DNA of 64,000 nucleotides from Streptomyces sp. NRRL S-244 (GCF_000717915.1 NZ_JOCX01000012.1:124001-188000); one strand, 5' to 3'; positions 50,003 to 58,556 are shown, counted from the first letter of the stretch. Notes: generated by a model from the sequence alone, not told the origin. Translations and numbers: made by a program.

Positions 50003-51197
50003 CGGGGGCGTTCGCGCGCTGGAGCACCGCCGCATGGGCGAGTGCCAGCTCCACCACGTGCGCGGGGTCGGAGAGCGTGCGGCCGGTCAGCTGCTCCAGG
50101 CGGCGCAGCCGGTTCGAGACGGTGTTGCGGTGGCAGTACAGCCGCTGTGCGGCGTACGTCGTCGAGCCCTGGCAGGTCAGCCAGGTGCCCAGCGTGCCCA
50201 GCAGCACCCGGCGGTCCTCCGCGGGCAGCGCCAGCACCGGGCCGAGCACCACCTGTCGCAGCCGGCCCGCGAGTTCGGCCTGGGAGGCGACCAGCGCGGT
50301 CGGCAGCCGCTCGTCCAGCAGGGCGGTGCACGGACCGCCGGACGCGGGGGCGGTGCGCAGCGCGAGCGTGGCCAGCCGGTGCGCCCGGGCCAGGTCCCCG
50401 GGGCTCCCCACGACCGGGCTGACCCCGGCGCGGGCTCCGAGCGGGCCGAGCAGCTCCCGTACGGACTCCAGGGGATGGTGGCCCAGTTCCACCAGGCCGG
50501 CCTCCCCGTCGGCGCGGATCCGCCACAGCACGCGCAGGCCGTCCGGGGCGGGCGGGCCGTCGGAACCACCCGCAGTTCCTCGGGCGCCCGGCGCGCCCGG
50601 CGCGTCCGGGGCGAGTACGACGACCGCGAAGCGGCCGCGTTCGGGGAGGCCGAGCCGGTCCGCCGCCTCCGTGGCCGCGGGGCCGTCCGGCGGGCCCGCG
50701 CCGTCGAACAGCGCGTCGAGCAGGGCCGCCCGGCGCTCCCGGTCGCGGTCGCGGCGCGCGGTCTCCGTGCCGCGGTACGCGTCGGCCACCGCGTCCGTCA
50801 GCTGGTCCAGTACGTCCCACAGCACGGCCGCGGCCGGCAGCAGCCGGGGCAGCGCCGCCGGGTCGTGCGCGGCCACCGCCTCGTTGAGGGTCTGCCACAC
50901 CATGCGGCCGCCGCGCCGGTAGGTGCGCAGCAGCGACGCGAGCGGCAGACCCTGTTCGGCCAGGAGCGTGCCGGTGGCGCGGGCGCCGGCGAGCTCCACG
51001 GGCAGCCCGCGGATGCCGCGGTCCAGGCCCTCGACGGACTGCCGGAGGCCGAGGCGGATCCGCTCGCGCAGCCCGGCCCGGCCGAGCAGGGCGGCGTACG
51101 CGGGATCCTCGGCCAGCGTCCGGTCGGCTAGCCGGTCCGCCGTCAGGGCGATCCGGCGGGACAGGTCCTCGCGTATCTCCTCGATGATCCGCTCCAT
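49920..51197 (-). CDS. PucR-family transcriptional regulator
   Basis: 425 aa. N-terminal helical RsbR-like region (SRRIALTADRLADRTLAEDPAYAALL), a middle GGDEF-like region and the C-terminal PucR HTH TYAAQRLYCHRNTVSNRLRRLEQLTGRTLSDPAHVVELALAHAAVL, followed by an Ala/Pro-rich tail. The tail overlaps the end of the convergent KimA-like gene by 83 bases. ATG 51197 is followed by a good family N-terminus. Effector unknown. Confidence 0.88.
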   Translation of the reverse strand: MERIIEEIREDLSRRIALTADRLADRTLAEDPAYAALLGRAGLRERIRLGLRQSVEGLDRGIRGLPVELAGARATGTLLAEQGLPLASLLRTYRRGGRMVWQTLNEAVAAHDPAALPRLLPAAAVLWDVLDQLTDAVADAYRGTETARRDRDRERRAALLDALFDGAGPPDGPAATEAADRLGLPERGRFAVVVLAPDAPGAPGARGTAGGSDGPPAPDGLRVLWRIRADGEAGLVELGHHPLESVRELLGPLGARAGVSPVVGSPGDLARAHRLATLALRTAPASGGPCTALLDERLPTALVASQAELAGRLRQVVLGPVLALPAEDRRVLLGTLGTWLTCQGSTTYAAQRLYCHRNTVSNRLRRLEQLTGRTLSDPAHVVELALAHAAVLQRANAPATSSASPAPPAGPTPAGTVRRSPRPRG

Positions 51198-51403
51198 GAC
51201 GGGCAGGGTGACACGGGGGAGGGGGCGGTGGGGAGGGCCGGGACCGGACCGCGTCCGCCGGCGTGTCCGAATCGCCGCACGGGAGGACCGCGGCCGGGGC
51301 GTGGTGATCTTATGTCCGGATGTGCGCGAGTCAGCTGGGATTGCGGGCCGGGAGCGACTTTCATGGGGGTGCCAGGACTCGTACCGGAGCAGGGGGAGTA
51401 TTC

Positions 51404-51652
51404 ATGGTCACCGACGGCGGTCAGAAGGACAGCGAGAGCGCACCCACCCTGATCGGTTCCGTGCAGCGGGCGCTGCGCCTTCTGGAGGCGATGTACGCCG
51501 AGGGCGAGGTGACGGCGAAACGGCTCGCGCGGCTCACCGGGATTCCGCTGCCCACCGTTTACCACCTGCTGCGCACCCTCAGCCACGAGGGATACGTCGA
51601 GCGCGAGGGCGGCGCCTTCCGGCTCGCGGAGCATCTTCCGCTTGCTTCGTGA
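51404..51652 (+). CDS. IclR-type helix-turn-helix protein, DNA-binding domain only
   Basis: 82 aa. SVQRALRLLEAMYAEGEVTAKRLARLTGIPLPTVYHLLRTLSHEGYVEREGGAFRLAEHL is an IclR winged HTH, but the protein then ends (PLAS), without the effector domain of 170-odd residues in a standard IclR protein. AGGGGGAG lies 5 bases before ATG. No frameshifted remnant of an effector domain was seen after it. It precedes the roadblock-type operon by 260 bases, so could be its regulator. Confidence 0.78.
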   Translation: MVTDGGQKDSESAPTLIGSVQRALRLLEAMYAEGEVTAKRLARLTGIPLPTVYHLLRTLSHEGYVEREGGAFRLAEHLPLAS

Positions 51653-51686
51653 GCCGTCGGCCGAGCCCCCCGGTGACACGCGCACT

Positions 51687-51723
51687 CCCTGTGCGCCCTG
51701 TGCGCCCCGTGCGCCCTCTTGCG
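51687..51723 (+). repeat. Four 9-10-bp tandem repeats downstream of the IclR-type gene
   Basis: CCCTGTGCG, CCCTGTGCG, CCCCGTGCG and CCCTCTTGCG follow each other, 34 bases after the stop. Confidence 0.7.
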
Positions 51724-51911
51724 TGACCGACGGCCGTGATCAACATTCGCGATCAGAAGTCGACGGGTTCCGGCCATGCAGCCACGTGGTTCTGTGCATG
51801 TTCCCGCGGAAAATGCCAGAAGCCCCTTCCGTGCGGTGGAACGTGAGTAAGTTCCCTCCTGTCGCGCCGTAGACCGTGCACTTCGCACGTCTGGCCGGGA
51901 GGGGAGCCCGC

Positions 51912-52331
51912 GTGCCCGGGATCGACGAATGCCTGCTCGAAGCCATGGCCCTGCCTGGTGCGCGGGGGGCCGCGCTGGTCGACTGGAGCAGCGGACTGGC
52001 CCTCGGCACCGCCGGGGATTCGCCGGTCGGCGACCACGAGACCACCGCCGCCGAGACCGCCGAGCTGGCCCGGGCGGCCGCCGAGTACGAGTCCTTCGCC
52101 CAGCCGGCGCTCGATTCCGCACCCGGACCGGACCTGGGCCAAACGGGCCTGGGCCTGCCCGTGGAGGACCTGATCGTCACCACCCGCACCGGCTACCACG
52201 TCCTCCGCTTCGTCGAGACCAGCTTCGACAGCAGCGTCTTCCTCCACCTGTGGCTGGACCGCACCGACGGCAACCTCGCCCTCGCCCGCCACAGACTCCG
52301 CATCCTCGCCGAGGGGCTGGTCCTCAGATGA
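51912..52331 (+). CDS. Small roadblock-like protein, paralogue of 53788
   Basis: 139 aa from GTG 51912 (GGGGAG upstream). The stretch GAALVDWSSGLALGT and the later LIVTTRTGYHVLRFVETSFDSSVFLHLWLDRTDGNLALARHRLRILAEGL align across the whole protein at 53788 (ALVDYGSGMALGT ... ILITLGTQYHLIRLMK ... LYLALDRGRANLAMARHQLTKIEAEL). The beta-sheet pattern with central helices is like roadblock/LC7 proteins. Its stop overlaps the next start as ATGA, so the two are coupled. Function unknown; a GTPase-regulator or scaffold role is inference. Confidence 0.78.
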   Translation: MPGIDECLLEAMALPGARGAALVDWSSGLALGTAGDSPVGDHETTAAETAELARAAAEYESFAQPALDSAPGPDLGQTGLGLPVEDLIVTTRTGYHVLRFVETSFDSSVFLHLWLDRTDGNLALARHRLRILAEGLVLR

Positions 52332-53119
52332 CCGCCGCCCAGGTGGGCGGCCTCGCCGCCGTCGCCGTCTCGCCCCTCCTGACCCGCCTCGCCGCGGAGC
52401 GCGCCACAGGCGCCCTGCTCCGCGACCGCGGCACCCTCTTCCTGGAGGACGGCCGCATCGTGCACGCCGAGAGCCCGGCCACCCCCGGCCTCGACGTCCT
52501 CCTCACCACCGGCGGCGGCCTCGCCCCCGAGCGCTGGCGCGAGGCCGTGGACCGGGCCGGCGCCCGCCGCCAGGTCGCCCGCTTCCTCGTGGAGAGCGGC
52601 GGCCTCGCGGGCGGCGAACTGGAGATCTGCCACCTGGCCGCCATATTCGACGCCGCCTTCTTCGCCCTCTCCCCGGGCACCGGCCCCTCCCGCTTCCGCC
52701 GCGGGGCCACCCACTGGATCGGCTCCGTCCGCTCGGTCCCGGCCGCGGCCGTCGAACGGGAGACCCGGCGCCGGCGCGAGCTGCTCGACGCCGTGTGGCC
52801 GTACCCCCTGCTGGACACCTCCCCCGTGGTGCCCCGGGCCGCCGCCCCCGGCCAGACCGTCACCGCCCGCCAGCGGATCCTGCTCGCCAGGGCGGACGGC
52901 GCACGGACCCCGGCGGACCTCGCGTGGGTGCTGGGCCGCCCGGCCTTCCACACGCTGCTCGACGTACGGCGCCTCGCGGCGGCCGGGCTCGTCGAGACCC
53001 CGCACACGCCGGTCCTGGCACCGGTCGAAACACCCCTGCCCGACTGGTTAACCCAGACCCAATCCCCGGACGTGGCGCTGCTCCGCCGGTTACGCGACGC
53101 ACTGGAGGCAAGCCTGTGA
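52328..53119 (+). CDS. DUF4388-like protein with two TTA codons
   Basis: 263 aa. ERATGALLRDRGTLFLEDGRIVHAESPATPGLDVLLTTGG (about residues 25-62) resembles the DUF4388/PatA N-terminal-like domain found with roadblock and gliding-type GTPase systems; the end (ARQRILLARADGARTPADLAWVLGRPAFHTLLDVRRLAAAGLVE) reads like a winged helix. Two TTA leucine codons lie near the end (53048 and 53090), so full-length product may depend on the bldA tRNA. It overlaps the preceding stop (ATGA). No clear enzyme motif. Confidence 0.72.
   Translation: MTAAQVGGLAAVAVSPLLTRLAAERATGALLRDRGTLFLEDGRIVHAESPATPGLDVLLTTGGGLAPERWREAVDRAGARRQVARFLVESGGLAGGELEICHLAAIFDAAFFALSPGTGPSRFRRGATHWIGSVRSVPAAAVERETRRRRELLDAVWPYPLLDTSPVVPRAAAPGQTVTARQRILLARADGARTPADLAWVLGRPAFHTLLDVRRLAAAGLVETPHTPVLAPVETPLPDWLTQTQSPDVALLRRLRDALEASL
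53048..53092 (+). promoter_or_regulatory. Two in-frame TTA codons (potential bldA control)
   Basis: TTA at 53048-53050 (GAC TGG TTA ACC) and 53090-53092 (CGC CGG TTA CGC), both near the C-terminal end of the DUF4388-like gene. Confidence 0.85.
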
Positions 53120-53199
53120 GGCTCCCGCTGCGACCGGCCCTGCGCTTGGAGCGCGCCGACCGCTCCGAGCGGAGGCAGCCCGAAAGGAGAGAGGCCGAC

Positions 53200-53700
53200 A
53201 TGAGCACGGCGATGGTGCCCCCCGAGGCCGAAGCCGACATACTCGCCGAGCTCCGCAGGCTGCGCGCCCGGGTCCCCCAGCTCACCGGCGCCCTCGCCGG
53301 CAGCGCCGACGGCCTGGTCCTCGCGCAGGACAGCGCCGCCACCGAGGTGGAGTCCGTCGCGGCACTGACCGCCGCCGCCCTCGGCGTGGCCCAGCGGCTC
53401 AGCGACACCACCGGCCAGGGCGGATTCCGCGAACTCCTCATACGCGGCGAACACGGATACGTGGCCACCTACGCGGCCGGGGACGCCGCCGTCCTCACCC
53501 TGATCGCGGAGCCCCGCGTCAACGTGGGCCGGCTCCACCTGGAGGCCCGCCGCTCCAGCCTCCGCATCGCCGAGCTCATCGACCACGTCCTCGGGCGCCG
53601 CGGCCCCGAGGGCCCTCAGGTCCCGCAGGTACCGCAGGTCCGGCAGGTTCCGCCGGTCCCTCAGGTTCCGCCGGTCCATATTCGTACGGACCAGGCGTAG
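53200..53700 (+). CDS. Roadblock/LC7 domain protein with a PQV repeat tail
   Basis: 166 aa from ATG 53200 with AAGGAGAGAGG upstream; a GTG 28 codons earlier, overlapping the previous stop, is the alternative. RARVPQLTGALAGSADGLVLAQDSAATEVESVAALTAAALGVAQRL and the following ELLIRGEHGYVATYAAGDAAVLTLIAEPRVNVGRLHLEARRSS form a classic roadblock/LC7 (MglB/CvnB-like) domain. The C-terminus is a proline-rich repeat, PQVPQVPQVRQVPPVPQVPPV, from a 9-bp DNA repeat. Roadblock proteins usually activate a small GTPase; none is encoded nearby. Confidence 0.85.
   Translation: MSTAMVPPEAEADILAELRRLRARVPQLTGALAGSADGLVLAQDSAATEVESVAALTAAALGVAQRLSDTTGQGGFRELLIRGEHGYVATYAAGDAAVLTLIAEPRVNVGRLHLEARRSSLRIAELIDHVLGRRGPEGPQVPQVPQVRQVPPVPQVPPVHIRTDQA
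53611..53673 (+). repeat. Seven 9-bp tandem repeats coding (P-Q/P-V)n
   Basis: Seven units of the type CCGCAGGTC, with drift, code the proline-rich tail of the roadblock protein, 27 bases before its stop. Confidence 0.8.
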
Positions 53701-53787
53701 TCGGTGCAGACCGGGCGTGAATCGTGCAAACGCCAGAAGACCACTTGAAATCCGTAACAAACCCAGAGAAAGAATGAGGAGCCACTC

Positions 53788-54162
53788 ATGGCCAACGTGG
53801 AAACCGCACTCAAGGAAACCCTCGCCACCATCGACGGCGCGATCGGCGCGGCCCTGGTCGACTACGGCAGCGGCATGGCCCTCGGCACCATCGGCGGCGG
53901 CAAGGACCTCGACCTCACGGTGGCCGCGGCCGGCAACACCGACGTGGTCCGCGCCAAGGTCCGCACCATGGAGATGCTCGGCCTCAAGGACGAGATCGAG
54001 GACATCCTGATCACCCTCGGCACCCAGTACCACCTCATCCGGCTGATGAAGAGCCGCGACTCCAAGGGGTTCTTCCTCTACCTCGCGCTCGACCGCGGCC
54101 GGGCCAACCTCGCGATGGCCCGGCACCAGCTCACGAAGATCGAAGCAGAGCTCGAAGTCTGA
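53788..54162 (+). CDS. Small roadblock-like protein, paralogue of 51912
   Basis: 124 aa. Very regular beta-alpha pattern: IGAALVDYGSGMALGTIGGGKDLDLTVAAAGNTDVVRAKVRTMEMLGLKDEIEDILITLGTQYHLIRLMKSRDSKGFFLYLALDRGRANLAMARHQLTKIEAEL. AAGEAAT... no enzyme motif. GGAG lies 8 bases before the ATG. Same fold as the protein at 51912 but with an intact length and no Pro/Ala insertion. With four genes in a row of this type the group resembles a roadblock signalling unit. Confidence 0.82.
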   Translation: MANVETALKETLATIDGAIGAALVDYGSGMALGTIGGGKDLDLTVAAAGNTDVVRAKVRTMEMLGLKDEIEDILITLGTQYHLIRLMKSRDSKGFFLYLALDRGRANLAMARHQLTKIEAELEV

Positions 54163-54281
54163 GCAGACGTTCGGTCGGACTCCGACGCCGAGGTGGCGGG
54201 CGGCTGAATTCTTTGCCGTCCGCCCCGGGGGGCATGGGGCGTATGTCCAGGATGGGGGGACTTTATCATCCTGTTACCGAG

Positions 54282-54287
54282 TAGGAT
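54282..54287 (+). promoter_or_regulatory. Possible -10 element before the teichoic acid gene
   Basis: TAGGAT lies in an unusually AT-rich 60-base stretch 54 bases upstream of the ATG. A matching -35 was not recognised, so this is tentative. Confidence 0.3.
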
Positions 54288-54341
54288 GCTCTCATCACCT
54301 GATCATCGAAATAGCTTGAAACGCTGGAGAACCCGCCACCC

Positions 54342-57300
54342 ATGCCCCCGCGCCTGAGCATCGTCGTCCCCGTCTACAACGTCGAGCTCTATCTCGACGA
54401 GTGCCTGGAGTCCATTGCCGCCCAGACGTTCGCCGACTTCGAGTGCATCCTCGTCGACGACGGGTCCACCGACACCAGTGCCGTCATCGCCAAGGCCTTC
54501 GCGGCGCGGGACAAGCGGTTCCGGGTCGTCATGCAGGAGAACGCCGGACTCGGCGCCGCCCGCAACGTGGGCGCCCGCCACGCCGCCAAGGACAGCGAGT
54601 ACCTGGCTTTCGTCGACAGTGACGACACGATGCCGGACTACGCGTACGAGCGCCTGATCGCCGCCCTCGACGAGACCGGTTCGGACTTCGCCGGCGGCAA
54701 CGTGAAGCGCTTCCGCTCCGTCGGCATGCAGCAGTCCTGGGGCCACCGGGCCGCCTTCGCCAAGACGCAGCTCAAGACCCACATCTCCAAGTTCCCGGCG
54801 CTGGTCACCGACCGCACCGCGTGGAACAAGGTCTACCGGCGCAGCTTCTGGGACGAGCACGGCTTCCAGTACCCCGAGGGCATCCTCTACGAGGACGCCC
54901 CCGTCAGCATCCCCGCGCACTACTTCGCGTCCAGCGTCGACATCATCAGCGACTGCGTCTACCACTGGCGCGTGCGCGAGACCGGCGAGCGCTCCATCAC
55001 CCAGCGCTCCACCGACCCGGTCTCCCTGATCGACCGCGTCACCTCCGTCCGCCTGGTCCGCGAGTCGCTCAAGGCCAAGGAGGGCGCCAAGTACGCCCGC
55101 TACCTGCGCGACTACGACTACAACGTGCTGAGCGAGGAACTCCCGCTCATCTACAAGTACGTCGGTGAGGGCGGAGCCGACTTCCGCGCCGCCTTCGTCA
55201 AGGAGGTCGGCGGCCTCGTCCGCGAGATCGGCACCGGCCCCTGGTCCGACCTGACCGTCGCCGACCGCCTCAAGGCGTACCTGGCCCGCGAAGGCCGCGT
55301 CGAGGACTTCATCGCCCTCACGAAGCACCAGAGCGACTACTCGTACAGCGTCCCCGTCAAGGGGCTGGCCCGCCCGCAGGCCGACTACCCGTTCCTGCAC
55401 GGCCGTCCGCCGGTCCCCGCCAAGATCCTCACCCTCGGCCCGCGCGAGCGCCGCGTCGTCAGCCGCCTGGAGCAGGCCGTCTGGAGCGACGGCAAGCTGC
55501 TCCTGCGCGGCTACGCACTCCCCGGCCACCTCGGCGCGGAGAGCCGCCTCGGCTCGCGCAAGATGCTCGTCTTCCGCGAGGGGGGCAAGCGCCGCCGTAC
55601 CGTCGTCAGCGCTCGTACGGTCGCCTCCCCGATGGCCACCGTCAACGCCGCGCACCTCGCGCTGCGGCACGCCGACTGGGCCGGCTTCACCGCCGTCGTC
55701 GACCCCACCGCCTTCCAGTCGGGCGGCAAGTGGAGCGACGGCATATGGACCACTTCCGTCGCCGTCACCGGCGCCGGCGGCCTGCACCGCGCCCGCCTCA
55801 AGGGCGGTGAGTCCGACTCCGGCCAGAACCCGCCCGCCCACTGGGTGACCCCGGACGTCCGCATCGTCCCGAACGCCACCGGCGCCCTCACCATCCAGGT
55901 CGAGACCGTCCGGGCCCGCGCCCTCGACGTCCGCCGGGCCGGCGAGGACGCCGTCGAGGTGGTCGGCGAGCTCGCCGCCGAGATCGGCGCCGGCGCCACC
56001 CTGCGCGCCGAGCACGTCTCCACCGCCGCCGTCCTCACCTTCCCGATCGAGACCGCCGCCGCGAGCGGCTCCGGCGGCGCCGGCCGGATCCCGTTCACCG
56101 TCCGCGTACCGCTGACCGAGCTGGCCGCCGTACCGGACGCGGATGTCGAGCCCGGCGAGTGGGCCCCCGAGCCGTGGAGCCTGACGGTGATCGGCGCCGA
56201 CGGCTCCGAGCACCGCCTCGCGCACGACGAGCGCGGCGGATTCGCCGGCCTGGTCGTGCCGCTGACCGGTGGGGACACCGGCCGCGCCCTCTTCGCCAAG
56301 CGCGGCAACACCGGACACCTGACCCTCTCCGTGCAGCCCTCGCCGCCGCTCGTCGACTCGGTCACCGGCCAGGACGGCACCCTCACGGTCAAGGGCCGGT
56401 TCGTCGCGCCCGCCGACGAGCCGTACGAGCTGGTCCTGCACGACGCGCACGGCACCGAGTTCAGCTATCCCGTCACCCGGGACGGCGACCGCTTCGAAGC
56501 CGTCTTCGAGCCCGTCCTCCCCGAGGCCTACGCCGGCCGCACCACGCTGCCGAAGGGCCGCTGGTGGCCCACCCTGCGCCCGGTCGCCCAGGCCGGCACC
56601 ACCGCGGGCCTGCTCGGTGTCGACCGCGGCGCCCCGGTGCAGCTCGCGCCCACCGCCCTGCACGCCGGACCGCACGCGATCACCGTCGAGGGCCGCCGGA
56701 TGCGGGTCGAGGCCCGCTTCTACGACCGCATGGTGCTCGTCGCCGACCCGCTGCTCAGCCCGCACGACCGCACCCGGTACGCCCAGCGCGTCACCCGCTA
56801 CGAGACCTACCCGGCGCAGCGCGCCCTGCCGGTCAAGGACATCGTCGTCTACGACACCCACCAGGGGAACGGAGCGGGCGACTCGCCCCGCGCCATCCAC
56901 GAGGAGCTGCTGCGCCGCGGCGAGAAGCTGGACCACGTCTGGCTCGTCCGCGACGGCCGCGCCGAGGTCCCCCCGACCGCCCGCGCCGTGCAGTACGACA
57001 GCACCGAGGCCTGGGAGGTCCTGGCCCGGGCCCGGTACTACGTCGTGAACGACAGCGTGCCGCAGCGCTTCCAGCGCCGCGCCGGCCAGATCGTCGTCCA
57101 GACCTGGCACGGGACGCCGATCAAGGAGATCGGCCACGACTTCATCCACGACTACTACACGAGCCCCGAGATCCTGGAGGCGCTGGAGCACGACAGCGCC
57201 CAGTGGTCGCTGCTCGCCTCCCCGAGCTCGTACGCGACGCCGCTGCTCAAGCGCGCCCTCGGCTACCAGGGCGAGGTCATCGAGTCCGGCAGCCCGCGCA

Positions 57301-57932
57301 CGGACGCGCTCGTCAAGCCCGACGCGCAGCGGATCGCCGAGGTCCGCCGCCGGCTCGGCCTGCCCGAGGGCAAGAAGGTCGTCCTCTACATGCCGACCTG
57401 GCGCGAGAACCGCGAGGGCTGGTCGGGCGGTTACAAGCTCGACCTCCAGATCGACCTGGACGCGGCGCGGCGCGAGCTCGGCGAGGACCACGTCCTGCTG
57501 GTCCGCGGCCACCACCACGTGACCGAGCAGGTACGGGACAACGTGCGCGACGGGTTCGTCGTCGACGTGTCCCGCTGGCCCGACGCGACCGACCTGCTGC
57601 TCGTCGCCGACGTCCTGATCTCGGACTACTCCTCGGCGCTGTTCGACTTCGCGCTCACCGACCGGCCGATCCTGCTCTTCACGTACGACCTGGAGCACTA
57701 CCGGACCACGCTGCGCGGCTTCAACTTCGACCTGGAGGCGAAGGCCCCCGGCCCGCTGCTGGCGGACTCGGCGAGCCTGATCGAGGCCGTACGGGGCGCG
57801 GACGCGGTCGGGGCGGAGTTCAAGGAGGCGCGGGCCGCGTTCCGCGCCGAGTTCTGCGACCTGGACGACGGCGGCGCCGCCGAGCGCGTCGTCGACCGGA
57901 TGCTCTCCATGGCGGCCAAGCCGGCGGTGTAA
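54342..57932 (+). CDS. Bifunctional glycosyltransferase (GT2) and CDP-glycerol-type polyol-phosphate transferase
   Basis: 1196 aa. Domain order: GT-A family 2 at about residues 1-290 (SIVVPVYNVELYLDECLESI, DDGSTD at about 39-44, DSDD at about 91-94), a roughly 480-residue beta-rich middle region without a recognised family, and a TagF-like transferase from about 840 (DTHQGNGAGDSPRAIHEEL, WHGTPIKEIGHD about 919, YMPTWRENREG about 1016, SDYSSALFDFAL about 1094). It should build a teichoic-acid-like polyol-phosphate polymer with sugar substituents at the membrane. Single large gene with its own promoter region. Confidence 0.9.
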   Translation: MPPRLSIVVPVYNVELYLDECLESIAAQTFADFECILVDDGSTDTSAVIAKAFAARDKRFRVVMQENAGLGAARNVGARHAAKDSEYLAFVDSDDTMPDYAYERLIAALDETGSDFAGGNVKRFRSVGMQQSWGHRAAFAKTQLKTHISKFPALVTDRTAWNKVYRRSFWDEHGFQYPEGILYEDAPVSIPAHYFASSVDIISDCVYHWRVRETGERSITQRSTDPVSLIDRVTSVRLVRESLKAKEGAKYARYLRDYDYNVLSEELPLIYKYVGEGGADFRAAFVKEVGGLVREIGTGPWSDLTVADRLKAYLAREGRVEDFIALTKHQSDYSYSVPVKGLARPQADYPFLHGRPPVPAKILTLGPRERRVVSRLEQAVWSDGKLLLRGYALPGHLGAESRLGSRKMLVFREGGKRRRTVVSARTVASPMATVNAAHLALRHADWAGFTAVVDPTAFQSGGKWSDGIWTTSVAVTGAGGLHRARLKGGESDSGQNPPAHWVTPDVRIVPNATGALTIQVETVRARALDVRRAGEDAVEVVGELAAEIGAGATLRAEHVSTAAVLTFPIETAAASGSGGAGRIPFTVRVPLTELAAVPDADVEPGEWAPEPWSLTVIGADGSEHRLAHDERGGFAGLVVPLTGGDTGRALFAKRGNTGHLTLSVQPSPPLVDSVTGQDGTLTVKGRFVAPADEPYELVLHDAHGTEFSYPVTRDGDRFEAVFEPVLPEAYAGRTTLPKGRWWPTLRPVAQAGTTAGLLGVDRGAPVQLAPTALHAGPHAITVEGRRMRVEARFYDRMVLVADPLLSPHDRTRYAQRVTRYETYPAQRALPVKDIVVYDTHQGNGAGDSPRAIHEELLRRGEKLDHVWLVRDGRAEVPPTARAVQYDSTEAWEVLARARYYVVNDSVPQRFQRRAGQIVVQTWHGTPIKEIGHDFIHDYYTSPEILEALEHDSAQWSLLASPSSYATPLLKRALGYQGEVIESGSPRTDALVKPDAQRIAEVRRRLGLPEGKKVVLYMPTWRENREGWSGGYKLDLQIDLDAARRELGEDHVLLVRGHHHVTEQVRDNVRDGFVVDVSRWPDATDLLLVADVLISDYSSALFDFALTDRPILLFTYDLEHYRTTLRGFNFDLEAKAPGPLLADSASLIEAVRGADAVGAEFKEARAAFRAEFCDLDDGGAAERVVDRMLSMAAKPAV

Positions 57933-57962
57933 GCCGTCGGAGTGCATTCAGGAAGCGTTGCC

Positions 57963-58007
57963 GACCGGCCCCGGGCCCACCGATGAATTTCGGGCCCGGG
58001 GCCGGTC
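57963..58007 (+). terminator. Strong hairpin terminator
   Basis: A perfect 16-bp stem (GACCGGCCCCGGGCCC / GGGCCCGGGGCCGGTC) with a 13-base loop, 30 bases past the teichoic acid gene stop. Confidence 0.85.
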
Positions 58008-58070
58008 TGTATAGGAACGAGACGGTGCCCCACCGCACGGACTCGACCACGCACCCGCCTGGAGGCAGTC

Positions 58071-58556
58071 ATGAGCAGCAGCAACGGATTCACCACGTGT
58101 CTGTGGTTCGACGGCGACGCCGCGGACGCCGCCGACTACTACGTGTCCGTCTTCAAGGACGGGAAGATCGGGCGGACCGGCTACTACAACGAGGCGGGAC
58201 CGGGCAAGGCCGGTGACGTGATGGTCGTCGAGTTCGAGATCAACGGCCAGAAGTTCATCGGCCTCAACGGCGGCCCGCAGTTCCCGTTCACCGAGGCGAT
58301 CTCGTTCCAGATCCACTGCGCCGAGGAGTCGGAGTCGGACTACTACTACGACGAGCTGACGAAGGACGGCGGCCAGGAATCCGCCTGCGGCTGGGTCAAG
58401 GACAAGTTCGGGGTGTCCTGGCAGGTCATCCCGCCCGGCGCCATCGACCTCCTCAACGACGCGGACCCGGGCCGGTCCGCCCGCGCCACCGCGGCCATGA
58501 TGAAGATGAAGAAGCTGGACGTGGCGGAGATGCGCAGGGCGGCCGACGCCGACTAG
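58071..58556 (+). CDS. VOC family protein, PhnB/3-demethylubiquinone methyltransferase-like
   Basis: 161 aa. TTCLWFDGDAADAADYYVSVFKDGKIGRTGYYNEAGPGKAGDVMVVEFEINGQKFIGLNGGPQFPFTEAISFQIHCAEESESDYYYDEL matches the family long mislabelled 3-demethylubiquinone-9 3-methyltransferase; it ends GVSWQVIPPGAIDLL. No methyltransferase motif exists, and the fold is a glyoxalase-type metal or ligand binder. GGAGG precedes the ATG. The stop TAG forms a CTAG with the sirtuin stop on the other strand. Confidence 0.9.
   Translation: MSSSNGFTTCLWFDGDAADAADYYVSVFKDGKIGRTGYYNEAGPGKAGDVMVVEFEINGQKFIGLNGGPQFPFTEAISFQIHCAEESESDYYYDELTKDGGQESACGWVKDKFGVSWQVIPPGAIDLLNDADPGRSARATAAMMKMKKLDVAEMRRAADAD

Noticed and set aside
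54303..57947. 1214-codon minus-strand reading frame antisense to the teichoic acid gene
   Set aside because: Composition is Val/Gly/Asp/Arg-rich as expected for the antisense of GC-biased codons; no motif, and the plus strand has clear GT2 and TagF motifs.
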